Notes: generated by a model not told the origin, from the letters alone. Numbered from the stretch's first letter, positions 1-8,618 are shown. The stretch: 64,000 nt of DNA from Clostridium ganghwense (GCF_026735165.1 NZ_JAPQES010000001.1:1240001-1304000), one strand, 5' to 3'. Made by a program: numbers and translations.

Positions 1-23
1 CTAATTACAGCAATTTTTCTCAT
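1..23 (-). CDS. N-terminus of a truncated gene, product unknown
   Basis: Only the first seven full codons are inside the window (MRKIAVI, then Ser or Arg). The ATG at 23-21 follows a strong GGAGGA ribosome binding site, so it is very probably a true start. A hydrophobic beta-strand start of this kind is common in P-loop ATPases, metallophosphoesterases and Rossmann proteins, so no function can be assigned. It is the first gene downstream of the structured leader and terminator at 111-308, which probably controls it. Confidence 0.6.
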
Positions 24-76
24 ATTTTCTTCCTCCTTGGCAAATAACAAAGGTATATATTAGGATGCTTAAGGTT

Positions 77-102
77 GGAAATTATAAAATTTTATAATTT
101 CC
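77..102. repeat. 26-bp perfect palindrome downstream of the attenuator
   Basis: GGAAATTATAAAA followed directly by its reverse complement forms a 13-bp inverted repeat between the leader terminator and the start codon at 23. It could be an operator, or an RNA hairpin protecting the 5' end of the downstream message. Confidence 0.5.
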
Positions 103-110
103 TATAAATT

Positions 111-308
111 AAAAAAACTTCCCTAAGAAAGGAAAGTTAGAATTCGTATAACAAATAAACCTTGGATTTTCTCCATGGTATATGTGTCTCTATATCTAAT
201 TTCCTTTCAGATTAGATTGCTCTTTTCTGTTAGGTTATCATTTTTGTATAGAACAAATATTTAAAGATTTCTCTCTAAATATTTGAACTGTTGTACAATT
301 TATTATTT
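111..308 (-). ncRNA. Structured leader with terminator; putative riboswitch or attenuator of unrecognised class
   Basis: Read on the minus strand, the leader holds four elements. (a) A 13-bp hairpin (284-272 with 267-255) capped by GAAA. (b) A closing helix AACCU/AGGUU (236-232 with 162-158). (c) An inner hairpin AUCUAAU/AUUAGAU (217-211 with 200-194). (d) An 8-bp terminator stem (138-131 with 123-116, one G-U) followed by a run of U. The loop side of the inner hairpin carries GAAAGGAAA (208-200). This is complementary over 9 nt to UUUCCUUUC (135-127), which covers most of the left arm and loop of the terminator, so the two structures exclude each other. I could not match it to the T-box, SAM, purine, FMN, TPP, lysine, glycine, c-di-GMP, preQ1, cobalamin or guanidine consensus. 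The layout supports an attenuator; the ligand is unknown. Confidence 0.6.
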
Positions 309-314
309 AATAAT

Positions 315-343
315 ATTGTATTCCTTAATATTTGCAATGTCAA
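315..343 (-). promoter_or_regulatory. Sigma-A type promoter of the orphan leader RNA
   Basis: On the minus strand TTGACA (343-338) is separated by exactly 17 bases from TACAAT (320-315). Transcription would start near 308 and run through the hairpins and terminator at 111-308 towards the truncated gene at 23. Confidence 0.75.
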
Positions 344-377
344 TGTATGCATAAGTCAATCCATAAATTACCTGCAT

Positions 378-2285
378 TTATAGTATATTTGTGCTTTTAA
401 GATACTCCTTACTATTCTTTATCTTTTGTTTGTATTTATACATCCGTTCATCAGCAACTCTCATTAATTCATCATATTTTTCACCATCTTGGTTAAATTT
501 AGCAATACCATAGCTGTAGCTGCAGATAAACTCATTCTCTTTAAATACTATAGGATTATCTTCAAAATATATGATTAGCTCTTCAAATTTTTTAATTAAA
601 GCTTGTGAATCTGTATCAAAAAAAACTCCTACAAATTCATCTCCACCAAGTCTTGCTAAAATATCTGAAGTTCCAATACACTTACTTAAATTACTTGTAA
701 AGCTTTTTATAAACTCATCTCCCGCTAAATGTCCATAAGTATCATTAACAACTTTTAATCCATTTAAATCAAACACCACAAATGAAAATTGTTTATTATC
801 TATTCTAGATTTATGAATAGATTTATCAATTAATTCTTCAAAATATCTTCTATTATAAACATTAGTTAATTTATCATATCTAGATAAATATATAGTTTCT
901 TCATAAAGTTTATGCTTACTAATAGCAATTTCAATTTGATGCCTCATATATTCCATTATTTCTAAATGTGTTTCGTCATATACGTAATTCCGAACACTAT
1001 CAAGATTTATAAAACCATATAATTGCCCTTCTATTATAATTGGTGCACTAATAGTAGATTTTATTGTATTTCCTTCTTCAGTATCTAAAATATTTAAATT
1101 TTCTATTTTGTTAATATCATTAATAATAACTGTTTTATCTATGTTTCCTTTTGTCTCATACCATGCAAATGATCTTTTTAGTCCAATACTAAAATTTTTC
1201 ACCTCTTCAAGCTTATAACCTTTATGTGCTTTAATTCTTAGGTTTTTGTTCTCATCTAAAACTAATACAGCTCCAATAGTTGCTTCATCAATAGATGCAA
1301 TTGCCTTTTCTAAAATTAAATTGAATAATTCATTAATATTGTTCATTCCGATAATAGCTTGATTTATTTCCAACATAGAATCCTTTAATTTTGATAATGT
1401 TTGCATTCTTTTCTTTACCTTATTTCGTTCTGTAACATCAACCACAACTCCAACCAACCCTTTAACCTTACCTTGCTGATTCACAAGAGCCGCTTTGTTA
1501 AAAACAACATCGTGGAATGATCCATCGTTATGCATAAGTCCCGCTTCATATATCTGCTTACCCCTACTATTCATTAACTTGTTATCTGCTTTATAATAAA
1601 TATCCGCAAATTCTTTAGGATAAACCTCATGTACAGTATGACCAACAAGTTCTTCTTTTTTTAGTCCTAGATATTCTGCAAGGGCAGTATTACAATGTTT
1701 ATAAACTCCATGTTCATCTTTATAAAATATTGGATTAGGAATTGTATCGATAAGTGTTTGAAAAAACTCTAAATTTTCTTGAAGTGCTACCTCAGCATTC
1801 TTCCATTCTGTAACATCCTGAATAGCACCAATCATTTTAATTCTATTTCCATTATCATCATACACAGAAGTTCCATTTGCTCGTATCCATCTTTCTTCTC
1901 TGTTTGATTTTACCATTTTAAACTCTATAGGCATTATTATCTGCGAGTCTTCTTTTTTTATCAATATTTCTTCTATCATAGCATGAATTACATTCTGCAT
2001 AATGTCTTCAAAATCTTCTTCAAAATCTTCTTTATTTATACCAAACATTTCATATATTTCATCAGAAAAATTCAGTGTATTTGATTTAGAATCCCATTCC
2101 CAACTTCCTAGATTTCCAATTTTTTGTGCACATTTTACTCTTATTTCCTTTTCCTGCAACTGTTTTTTAACTAATTTTCTTTTTTCTACATTGCAGCAAA
2201 CTTCATTACACTCATTACATCTATTAGAACATACTTTTTGTTTTTTTGATCGAAATAAAGATAAAATAAAATTAAATAGGGACAT
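378..2285 (-). CDS. Diguanylate cyclase with PAS-PAS-GAF-GGDEF domains
   Basis: Predicted to make cyclic di-GMP from two GTP. After a short cysteine-rich N-terminus (CSNRCNEC, then CC) come two PAS domains (about 55-165 and 175-290, each ending in a DVTE motif), a GAF domain (about 310-455), and a GGDEF domain with an intact RLGGDEF near residue 550. No membrane segment is obvious, so it is probably cytosolic. The RxxD product-inhibition site expected five residues before GGDEF is missing, so feedback inhibition is unlikely. A GTG lies nine bases upstream of the chosen start, but AGAGGG is correctly spaced only for the ATG at 2285, giving 635 aa. The N-terminal Cys cluster could bind metal or sense redox state (inference). 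Confidence 0.85.
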   Translation of the reverse strand: MSLFNFILSLFRSKKQKVCSNRCNECNEVCCNVEKRKLVKKQLQEKEIRVKCAQKIGNLGSWEWDSKSNTLNFSDEIYEMFGINKEDFEEDFEDIMQNVIHAMIEEILIKKEDSQIIMPIEFKMVKSNREERWIRANGTSVYDDNGNRIKMIGAIQDVTEWKNAEVALQENLEFFQTLIDTIPNPIFYKDEHGVYKHCNTALAEYLGLKKEELVGHTVHEVYPKEFADIYYKADNKLMNSRGKQIYEAGLMHNDGSFHDVVFNKAALVNQQGKVKGLVGVVVDVTERNKVKKRMQTLSKLKDSMLEINQAIIGMNNINELFNLILEKAIASIDEATIGAVLVLDENKNLRIKAHKGYKLEEVKNFSIGLKRSFAWYETKGNIDKTVIINDINKIENLNILDTEEGNTIKSTISAPIIIEGQLYGFINLDSVRNYVYDETHLEIMEYMRHQIEIAISKHKLYEETIYLSRYDKLTNVYNRRYFEELIDKSIHKSRIDNKQFSFVVFDLNGLKVVNDTYGHLAGDEFIKSFTSNLSKCIGTSDILARLGGDEFVGVFFDTDSQALIKKFEELIIYFEDNPIVFKENEFICSYSYGIAKFNQDGEKYDELMRVADERMYKYKQKIKNSKEYLKSTNIL

Positions 2286-2342
2286 CGTTTTCACCCTCTC
2301 ATTACATGCCTTTATAATATTTTCGATATTTTTACTTTTTTC

Positions 2343-2486
2343 TTAACACAAACCTATAGAAGCTTTGCTTAATGCCTTTATTATTTCACTATTAAGAAAT
2401 ATTATTGGAACTGGAACTCCTTGAACTTTTCCATGAAATAACCAATTGCTAGGAAGAAAAATAAAAAGAAAATTAAAGAAATTAAC
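2343..2486 (-). pseudogene. Possible C-terminal remnant of a lost gene
   Basis: An open stretch of 47 codons without a start reads protein-like near its end (SNWLFHGKVQGVPVPIIFLN, then SEIIKALSKASIGLC and a stop). Upstream the frame fades into AT-rich, hydrophobic low-complexity sequence and a stop. It has no ribosome binding site. It may be the decayed tail of a gene; chance is not excluded. Confidence 0.25.
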
Positions 2487-2508
2487 TTAAGTAAAAATAA
2501 ACATAAAA

Positions 2509-2548
2509 AAGAGCAAGAATGTGGAGAATATTTATGTTCTTGCTCTTC
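2509..2548 (-). terminator. Rho-independent terminator of the terD-type gene
   Basis: An 11-bp stem (AAGAGCAAGAA at 2509-2519 with its complement at 2538-2548) is followed on the minus strand by a run of T, directly after the stop at 2560. Confidence 0.85.
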
Positions 2549-2559
2549 CTTTTATTCTT

Positions 2560-3435
2560 CTATTTTGTATCTATTCCATAGTTATCGCACAAAGCTTGAA
2601 GACCTCCATTAAACCCACTTCCTATAGGCGATATTTTCCACTCATTTTTATATCTATAAATTTCTGCAACTACAACTGCTGTTTCATATTTTAATCCTTG
2701 GTTGAAATTATAGTTTATAATTTCGCTCTTAGTTTTAGCATCTATAATCCTAAAATATCCATTAGATACTGCTGCAAAATTATGATGGCGTTTATCTGCC
2801 TCGTAGATAGTTACAGTGAAAGCAAGCTTTTGAATATGTGATGGAATTAAATTTAAATTAATCTCAACAGTTCCATCAAATCCATCCTTTAATAAAGAAT
2901 TATGATCTTTATCTAAAATAACTCCTCCATCTCTACTTCTAGGATTACCATAAAAAATAAAGTTTTCTTCTGCTGTATTATTGTTTCCGTCTACCATAAA
3001 TATTGATGTATCTAAATCAAATTCAGTATTTCCATTAAAATTCACATCCCAATCTAATCCAACAACAAGCTTTGAAAGATTTTGAGTTTTGGAATTTATA
3101 CTTATCTTCTGTCCACGCTGAAGTCGCATAGAATTATTAGCATTTATACTAGTTCTTACAGCTTTATTTTTAGCTGGTTTATCAGTAGTACTCTCTCCAC
3201 TCACAGCCACTTGATTTACACTTCCTGAACTATTCACCACATTTGTATATCCGCTGCTATTTTGAGAATTAACTATATTACCTGTACTTCTCATTTGCCT
3301 TTCTATAGCTTGTACAGGCTGTGACAAATCAATAAAACCTTTTTCTTTCCTTATTGATGTCTCAACAACTAAACTTCCATACCTACGCTGCTCCGAATTA
3401 CGGATACTTATATTAGGATTATCTATATTTAACAT
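2560..3435 (-). CDS. TerD-family stress protein with long N-terminal extension
   Basis: The C-terminal half (about 105-291) is a TerD domain: VVGLDWDVN, then the acidic DLDTSIFM motif that binds calcium in family members, then GDNR-like segments and the SHIQKLAFTVTIYEA strand. The first 100 residues are polar, Ser/Asn-rich and probably disordered, so the protein is longer than the usual 190-aa TerD. It starts 18 bp after the AIM24-type gene with its own AAGGAGA site, so the two form an operon ending in the terminator at 2509-2548. TerD proteins belong to tellurite and envelope-stress systems; the divergent YceG/TelA pair at 4334-7893 fits this. Confidence 0.88.
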   Translation of the reverse strand: MLNIDNPNISIRNSEQRRYGSLVVETSIRKEKGFIDLSQPVQAIERQMRSTGNIVNSQNSSGYTNVVNSSGSVNQVAVSGESTTDKPAKNKAVRTSINANNSMRLQRGQKISINSKTQNLSKLVVGLDWDVNFNGNTEFDLDTSIFMVDGNNNTAEENFIFYGNPRSRDGGVILDKDHNSLLKDGFDGTVEINLNLIPSHIQKLAFTVTIYEADKRHHNFAAVSNGYFRIIDAKTKSEIINYNFNQGLKYETAVVVAEIYRYKNEWKISPIGSGFNGGLQALCDNYGIDTK

Positions 3436-3453
3436 AATGTGCTGTCTCCTTTA

Positions 3454-4113
3454 TTAATCAATTGCTAGATTAAGCCCTGAAGCTCTTTCACAAGGCTGAA
3501 CTATAACAACTTCTCCTGGACTATTAAATTCAAGGAAATAGGATTCTCCAGAGGTTTGTCCAATAAATGTCTTCCAGTTTACATCTGCTCTGAAGCTTGG
3601 ATCCGGTCCTGTCCAACATATAACTGCATCTGGGTCTACAACACAAGGAGTTTCAAGTATTATTGGATTTCCATTTGTAGTTATAGCAACCTGTGGATTG
3701 TTTCCTACCGCTGTAAGATTTGATGTAAACATTCCTTTTTGTGATATAACTCCACTTCCTATAAATCTAACACCGTATTTACACCCTTCAGTAAAAGCAA
3801 GTAAATTTTCTCCTTCAACTCCAATACTTTGACCTGGCTGTAGCTTTATTACACTAACATGATGTGCATGACTAGCCATATAATATGTACCTCTGCCGCT
3901 GACTTTCATTATAGGTATATTCTCTCCTGTAAGTTTTCTAGCCGCAAGATTAATCACTGAATTTAAAATACTTCTATTTTGGTTTGTATCTAGCAAAACC
4001 TTTTCCGCTGTGAAACTTCCCTGTTGAGCTACCATAGCTCCAACTCTAGCAAAAAAATGTCCATCTCCTTCTGCCACACAACTTAATTCTTGATGTACTC
4101 TAAAATTAAACAT
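3454..4113 (-). CDS. AIM24-family protein
   Basis: 219 aa with the beta-rich AIM24 (former DUF124) fold. Visible are the repeated Gly-rich strands, SGRGTYYMAS, the FTEGCKYGVRF segment, and the C-terminal SGESYFLEFNSPGEVVIVQP typical of the family. No signal peptide or membrane helix is seen. The biochemical role of bacterial members is unknown; they often sit beside Ter-type stress genes, as here. It is the first gene of a two-gene operon with the TerD-type gene and is divergent from the YceG/TelA operon. The start is supported by AGGAGAGGA upstream of the ATG. Confidence 0.82.
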   Translation of the reverse strand: MFNFRVHQELSCVAEGDGHFFARVGAMVAQQGSFTAEKVLLDTNQNRSILNSVINLAARKLTGENIPIMKVSGRGTYYMASHAHHVSVIKLQPGQSIGVEGENLLAFTEGCKYGVRFIGSGVISQKGMFTSNLTAVGNNPQVAITTNGNPIILETPCVVDPDAVICWTGPDPSFRADVNWKTFIGQTSGESYFLEFNSPGEVVIVQPCERASGLNLAID

Positions 4114-4257
4114 TAAATCCTCTCCTCTTACAATTTATCTTTAGAATAAATGCCTATAAACAATACTTAATTTATTATTGTTAGTATATCATAAGTGAAA
4201 TTATCATCCATAACGTTCATGTAAAATTCACATTATTTTTGAAATTTTTAATAGGAT

Positions 4258-4287
4258 TTGCAAAATTTTTGTCTAATATATTATAAT
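4258..4287 (+). promoter_or_regulatory. Probable promoter of the YceG-TelA operon
   Basis: TTGCAA (4258-4263) is followed after 18 bases by TATAAT (4282-4287), 47 bases upstream of the start at 4334. The divergent AIM24-TerD promoter must lie in the same 220-bp intergenic region; TATACT is visible on the minus strand around 4185 but without a clear -35. Confidence 0.55.
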
Positions 4288-4333
4288 AGACAATATTTTA
4301 ATCTAATTAATTATTTGAAAGTAGGCATGATAT

Positions 4334-6784
4334 ATGGTTAATATTCGAAAATTTATAAATTCTTCTCTCCAAAACTCAAATAATATTTTCAATGATATAT
4401 TAATACCTTTAAACAAAAGAACTGGATTTATGAATGGTCCTAGTCCAATCCTGCCTGTTTATTTTTATAGGTGTATGGGTATTAAAGAAAACGAAGAAGA
4501 ATATTATGATGAACTGTATAAATTAGAGGAAAAATTGTCTAAGCTAAACAACTTATACTTAAAATTTATTTCTAATATACCTTTTAAAAATAATTCTAAA
4601 TTAGTAGAAAAAATTCAAATGGCTTGGAGTAGAAACAGCCTAGAACCTTTTGATAATACCAAAATAGAAACTTTAATTAAAATATTAAAAGGAAATGGCT
4701 CAATTTCCAATATAGATAGTGCCTTATTAAATTCTTCTATTGAAGAAAGTTTTCATCAGATATTAGAGTTGTATCTAAAAAAAGAACCAAATTTGAATTT
4801 AACTAAAGTCAAAAATTTCACTTTGAAATTAATTACATGGATAAATGACTTTATACCAAGTTTAATACAAAATTTCAATTTAAAAGTCTCAAGCAATTCG
4901 GAAATTATAAATCCAAAAGTCATTTACTATGGTGATATAAAAAAACATGAAGTATATTTCTTAATTTTCTTATCTCGTTTAGGTTGTGATGTTCTATATA
5001 TAAATTCTCCTTCTGACTGTGATTTTTCATTGATTGATAAGGAAGGACATTATTCTAAGATTTTAAATCTACCTAAAAAGATAAATTTAAATATACCTCA
5101 ACCACAAATTAAAACTTCCGTTAAGACTTTTAATGTAAGTAATTATATGAATTCTATAAGTTCATCTCTTAAAACTTCTAATGATATTTTTAAAGATTTT
5201 TCATGTTCTTTAAATAAAAGAAGTGGCTTTATTGGTAAACCTATGCCTATAATACCAGTATATTTCTATAGATATATAGGAATTAAAGAAAAGCAAGATG
5301 AATATTATAATGATTTATATAAATTAGATAAGAAATTAGAATCTCTTGGAGATTTGTATTTAAAAATCACTAATGATCTTCATATTGATATAAATACAGA
5401 ACTAATAAATAAAACCAATAATGTATGGAAAGCTATACCTAACTTTAATAAAAATGAAAAAGACATTTTATTATCGTTATTAGTAGAAGCTGAGGCTTTT
5501 CCTGATTTGAGAGAAGAAATAATAAATTCTTCTATAATTAAAAGCTTTAGTTCTATCTTAGAGATATATTTAAATACACAATCTATCATAAATACAGCTA
5601 AAATTAAAAACTTTAGTTTAAAAATACTTATGTGGATATATAAATTTATACCAAATTTATTTAAGAAATTTGACTATCTAAAAAATTCTACAGGTGAAAT
5701 ATATAGCCCTAAAATATTGTATTATGGAGATATTAAAAAACATGAAGCTTACTTTTTACTATTTCTATCTAAAATAGGCTGCGATGTTCTATATATTAAT
5801 TCTTATAATGATCAAGTTTTTGACGCAATAGATAAGAATCAAGTTCATTCAAAGCTTATAACTTTACCTAACACATTACCATTAAAAGAATTTCCTTTGG
5901 AAGAAATAATAATAAGACAAGAAACAACAGCTTTTAAAGCTTCAAGTGAAATCTCAAATGTTATTTATAATGAAGAAGATGGTCTTTATAAGCCTTGGCA
6001 ATTTGAACAATATAAAACTCATCCTTTAACCTTAAAAACGACCTATGATGAGCTTAAGATTCTTTGGAAGGAAGAAGCACGAATGCGTCCTGACTTTAAA
6101 ATTGAAAATGGAACAGTATATCTTCCAAATCTATTTGCCAAAATTAGTGGTGTTCATAATGATTTAAACATGTACTGGAGAGAATTTGCAGAGCTAAAAG
6201 AAGCAGAAAATTTACTTTTCATACCTCAAATTCCTTATACCAAAGTTACTTATTCAAGGTATGATTTATATTCTCTAGAATATTGCTTCGACAAAAATGG
6301 ATTAGTAGACAAAGAAAGTCTATTTAAAAATCAACTTTATAAATTTTCTTACTTAAAAACTTCATTACAAAATACTATTATAGATAAAATAAATCAGTTA
6401 CTTAAATTATCATTTTTCAAAGATTCACTCAACACGGAATTTAGACTTAAAATTTTAATGACTATATTAACTATGGATAAAAAAATACTAGAATTGATTC
6501 AAAAGTTTGATTATCCATTCAAAATACCCAAAATATTAGTTTATGATAATAATGAAAGTATCTTTAGTGATGAAGACTTTATTCTGTTAGCCTTTTTAAA
6601 CTTAATAGGATTTGACATAGTGATTTTTACTCCTACAGGCTATAACAATATTGAACAAAAAATTTATGAAAAATACTTTGATACTCATAAGCTGGAAGAT
6701 ATTAAATTTAATTTAGAAATACCTAATTTAAATTCCATTCATAAAAATAAATCAGATTCTTTTTGGTCTAAGCTTTTTAAATAA
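4334..6784 (+). CDS. YceG-type protein of the tellurite/Ter module, with an extra internal repeat
   Basis: 816 aa, related to Bacillus subtilis YceG (about 537 aa), a component of a predicted biosynthetic module linked to tellurite genes. The sequence shows three related units. Units 1 (about 1-262) and 2 (about 268-525) are clear duplicates: LNKRTGF/LNKRSGF, then PVYFYR with GIKE, then YYGDIKKHE and GCDVLYINS. Unit 3 (about 525-816) is diverged (PDFKIENGTVYLPN, then KILVYDN and GFDIVIFTP). The usual family length corresponds to two units, so one appears to have been added. No signal or membrane helix is seen. A four-codon ATG frame just upstream (4327) stops at once, leaving ATG 4334. TelA follows after 11 bases. 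Molecular function is unknown. Confidence 0.75.
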   Translation: MVNIRKFINSSLQNSNNIFNDILIPLNKRTGFMNGPSPILPVYFYRCMGIKENEEEYYDELYKLEEKLSKLNNLYLKFISNIPFKNNSKLVEKIQMAWSRNSLEPFDNTKIETLIKILKGNGSISNIDSALLNSSIEESFHQILELYLKKEPNLNLTKVKNFTLKLITWINDFIPSLIQNFNLKVSSNSEIINPKVIYYGDIKKHEVYFLIFLSRLGCDVLYINSPSDCDFSLIDKEGHYSKILNLPKKINLNIPQPQIKTSVKTFNVSNYMNSISSSLKTSNDIFKDFSCSLNKRSGFIGKPMPIIPVYFYRYIGIKEKQDEYYNDLYKLDKKLESLGDLYLKITNDLHIDINTELINKTNNVWKAIPNFNKNEKDILLSLLVEAEAFPDLREEIINSSIIKSFSSILEIYLNTQSIINTAKIKNFSLKILMWIYKFIPNLFKKFDYLKNSTGEIYSPKILYYGDIKKHEAYFLLFLSKIGCDVLYINSYNDQVFDAIDKNQVHSKLITLPNTLPLKEFPLEEIIIRQETTAFKASSEISNVIYNEEDGLYKPWQFEQYKTHPLTLKTTYDELKILWKEEARMRPDFKIENGTVYLPNLFAKISGVHNDLNMYWREFAELKEAENLLFIPQIPYTKVTYSRYDLYSLEYCFDKNGLVDKESLFKNQLYKFSYLKTSLQNTIIDKINQLLKLSFFKDSLNTEFRLKILMTILTMDKKILELIQKFDYPFKIPKILVYDNNESIFSDEDFILLAFLNLIGFDIVIFTPTGYNNIEQKIYEKYFDTHKLEDIKFNLEIPNLNSIHKNKSDSFWSKLFK

Positions 6785-6795
6785 GGAGGATTTTT

Positions 6796-7893
6796 ATGCT
6801 AAATAATACAAATGAAATGATGGCTTTACAAGCGGAAGGAATTAATTTAGAAAAAGAAACCAATGAAATTGCTTTAAAAGTAAAAAACTCACCAGAAGTC
6901 ACAGCTCTTGCAAAACAAATCGACGTACAAAACGTTGACAGTATAATGGGGTTTGGTCAAGATACAGCAACAGAAATTTCTAGCTTCTCAGATAGAATAT
7001 TGAGTTCAATCCGAACAACTTCTGTAGAAGATTCTGGGAAACTTCTAACACAGCTTAATAAGATAATGGATAAATTTGATATAAAGGATTTTGAAGATAA
7101 AAAGCCAGGATTCTTTGCAAAACTTTTTAATAAAGCTAAAGATTCTATAGAAGCTCTATTCCAAAAGTATCATACAATGGGCGGAGAAGTTGATAAGGTT
7201 TATATTCAATTAAAAAAATATGAAGCTGAAATAAATACTTCAAATCAAAATCTAGATGAAATGTTCAACAAAAATATGGAATATTATACTCTTCTTGAAC
7301 AATATATTTGTGCTGGAAACCTAGTTGTTGAAGATTTTAAGAATAATATTCTTCCTCAGCTTCAAAACAAAGCTGCAGCTTCAACAGAACAAATAGATCA
7401 ACTAAATTTATCTAATGGCACACAGCTTTTGCAAATGCTAGAACAAAGAGTTTATGATTTAGAACTTGCTAAAAATGTTTCTCTTCAAACAATGCCTCAA
7501 ATTAAATTAATACAGCAAGGTAACTATAATTTAGTTAGAAAAATAAACTCTGCTTTTATAGTTACTATACCTATATTTAAGCAAAGCTTAATACAAGCTA
7601 TAACTCTTAAAAGGCAAGCTGTTCAATCAAAGGCTATGGCTGCTTTAGATGAGAAAACAAATGAATTATTACTTAGAAATGCACAAAATACTGCAATGCA
7701 ATCTAAGCTTACAGCTCAACTTGCTTCTGGCAGTTCTATTCAAATAGAAACTCTTGAAAAAACATGGCAAACTATCATACAAGGTATAGAAGAAACTAAA
7801 CAAATCGAGAATGAAGCAAGACAAAAACGTATAGACGGCACAAAACGTCTTGAAGCAATACAAAAAGACTTTGAAAGCAGAATCAAAAAATAA
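6796..7893 (+). CDS. TelA-family toxic anion resistance protein (YceH type)
   Basis: 365 aa and almost entirely helical, as in the TelA family: SIMGFGQDTATEISSFSDRIL near the N-terminus, the central Asn/Gln-rich coiled region (EMFNKNMEYYTLLEQYI), and the C-terminal LIQQGNYNLVRKINSAF block. Family members are linked to tellurite and colicin tolerance, but their biochemical action is unsettled. It has a strong AAGGAGG site 11 bases after the YceG-type stop and is the second gene of that operon, as in the B. subtilis yceG-yceH pair. The strong hairpin at 7892-7924 ends transcription. Confidence 0.9.
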   Translation: MLNNTNEMMALQAEGINLEKETNEIALKVKNSPEVTALAKQIDVQNVDSIMGFGQDTATEISSFSDRILSSIRTTSVEDSGKLLTQLNKIMDKFDIKDFEDKKPGFFAKLFNKAKDSIEALFQKYHTMGGEVDKVYIQLKKYEAEINTSNQNLDEMFNKNMEYYTLLEQYICAGNLVVEDFKNNILPQLQNKAAASTEQIDQLNLSNGTQLLQMLEQRVYDLELAKNVSLQTMPQIKLIQQGNYNLVRKINSAFIVTIPIFKQSLIQAITLKRQAVQSKAMAALDEKTNELLLRNAQNTAMQSKLTAQLASGSSIQIETLEKTWQTIIQGIEETKQIENEARQKRIDGTKRLEAIQKDFESRIKK

Positions 7894-7924
7894 GAATAAT
7901 GTTGCCATTGGCAACATTATTCTT
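7892..7924. terminator. Bidirectional terminator between telA-type and mgtC-type genes
   Basis: A 15-bp stem (7892-7906 with 7910-7924) with a three-base loop and T-runs on both sides serves both convergent genes; the minus-strand gene's stop lies inside the stem. Confidence 0.9.
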
Positions 7925-8618
7925 TTATTACTTTCACTATTTTCTCAAAACTATTTAATTCTTCAATAACTTTACCTATTTTAACATACCTTGGAACCAA
8001 TATTATATATAAACACTTTCTAAATAAAGTATTTTCTTCTCTTCCATGTATCAAAAATTGTACATCTTTTATTTTGATATTTTTACTTTTAAAATAACTT
8101 GTTAATTCTAAATTCAAGTCTTCTTTATTGTAATATTCTATTTGTAATTTTACTAAATTTACTTTTTTAAAGAAGTTAGATTCAAACCTTCTTAAAAGAA
8201 CCACTGTAAAAAAAACACTTACAGCTGATATAATACTTAAAAAATAGTATCCCATGCCAATTGCAAGCCCAATACATCCTACAGTCCAAATACTTGCAGC
8301 TGTAGTAAGCCCTTTAACTGATCCTTTTTCACGTATTATCGTTCCAACTCCTAAAAAACCTATTCCTGATATAACTTGAGCACCTAATCTTCCCATATCA
8401 GCTTTAAGTGCATTTGAAAGTTCTGGATGCTCAATAATGAGTGCTATTGTATCAGTAGTAATATGGAGCTGTATCATTGATATTATAGCCGCACCAACAC
8501 AAACTAAAATATGCGTTCTAAGTCCTGCTGGTCTATTTTTATATTGTCTTTCGTAACCAAGAAGTCCTCCAATAAAAATGGCAAGTCCAAGCCTTAAAAT
8601 GACTTCATAGTTATCCAT
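7917..8618 (-). CDS. MgtC/SapB-family membrane protein
   Basis: 233 aa. The N-terminal 145 residues hold about five membrane helices with family motifs: GGLLGYERQ, RPAGLRTH, GFLGVGTI and GLTTAASIW. The soluble C-terminus (about 150-233) resembles the ACT-like tail of the longer members. MgtC proteins modulate ATP synthase or Mg-dependent physiology rather than transporting Mg themselves. The ATG overlaps the stop of the upstream diguanylate cyclase by one base (TAATG), so the two are probably translationally coupled, an unusual link between cyclic di-GMP and MgtC. Confidence 0.9.
   Translation of the reverse strand: MDNYEVILRLGLAIFIGGLLGYERQYKNRPAGLRTHILVCVGAAIISMIQLHITTDTIALIIEHPELSNALKADMGRLGAQVISGIGFLGVGTIIREKGSVKGLTTAASIWTVGCIGLAIGMGYYFLSIISAVSVFFTVVLLRRFESNFFKKVNLVKLQIEYYNKEDLNLELTSYFKSKNIKIKDVQFLIHGREENTLFRKCLYIILVPRYVKIGKVIEELNSFEKIVKVIKE

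Noticed and set aside
4114-4333. Bidirectional promoter with a shared operator
   Set aside because: The plus-strand promoter is clear, but no inverted repeat or good minus-strand -35 was found, so no operator is claimed.
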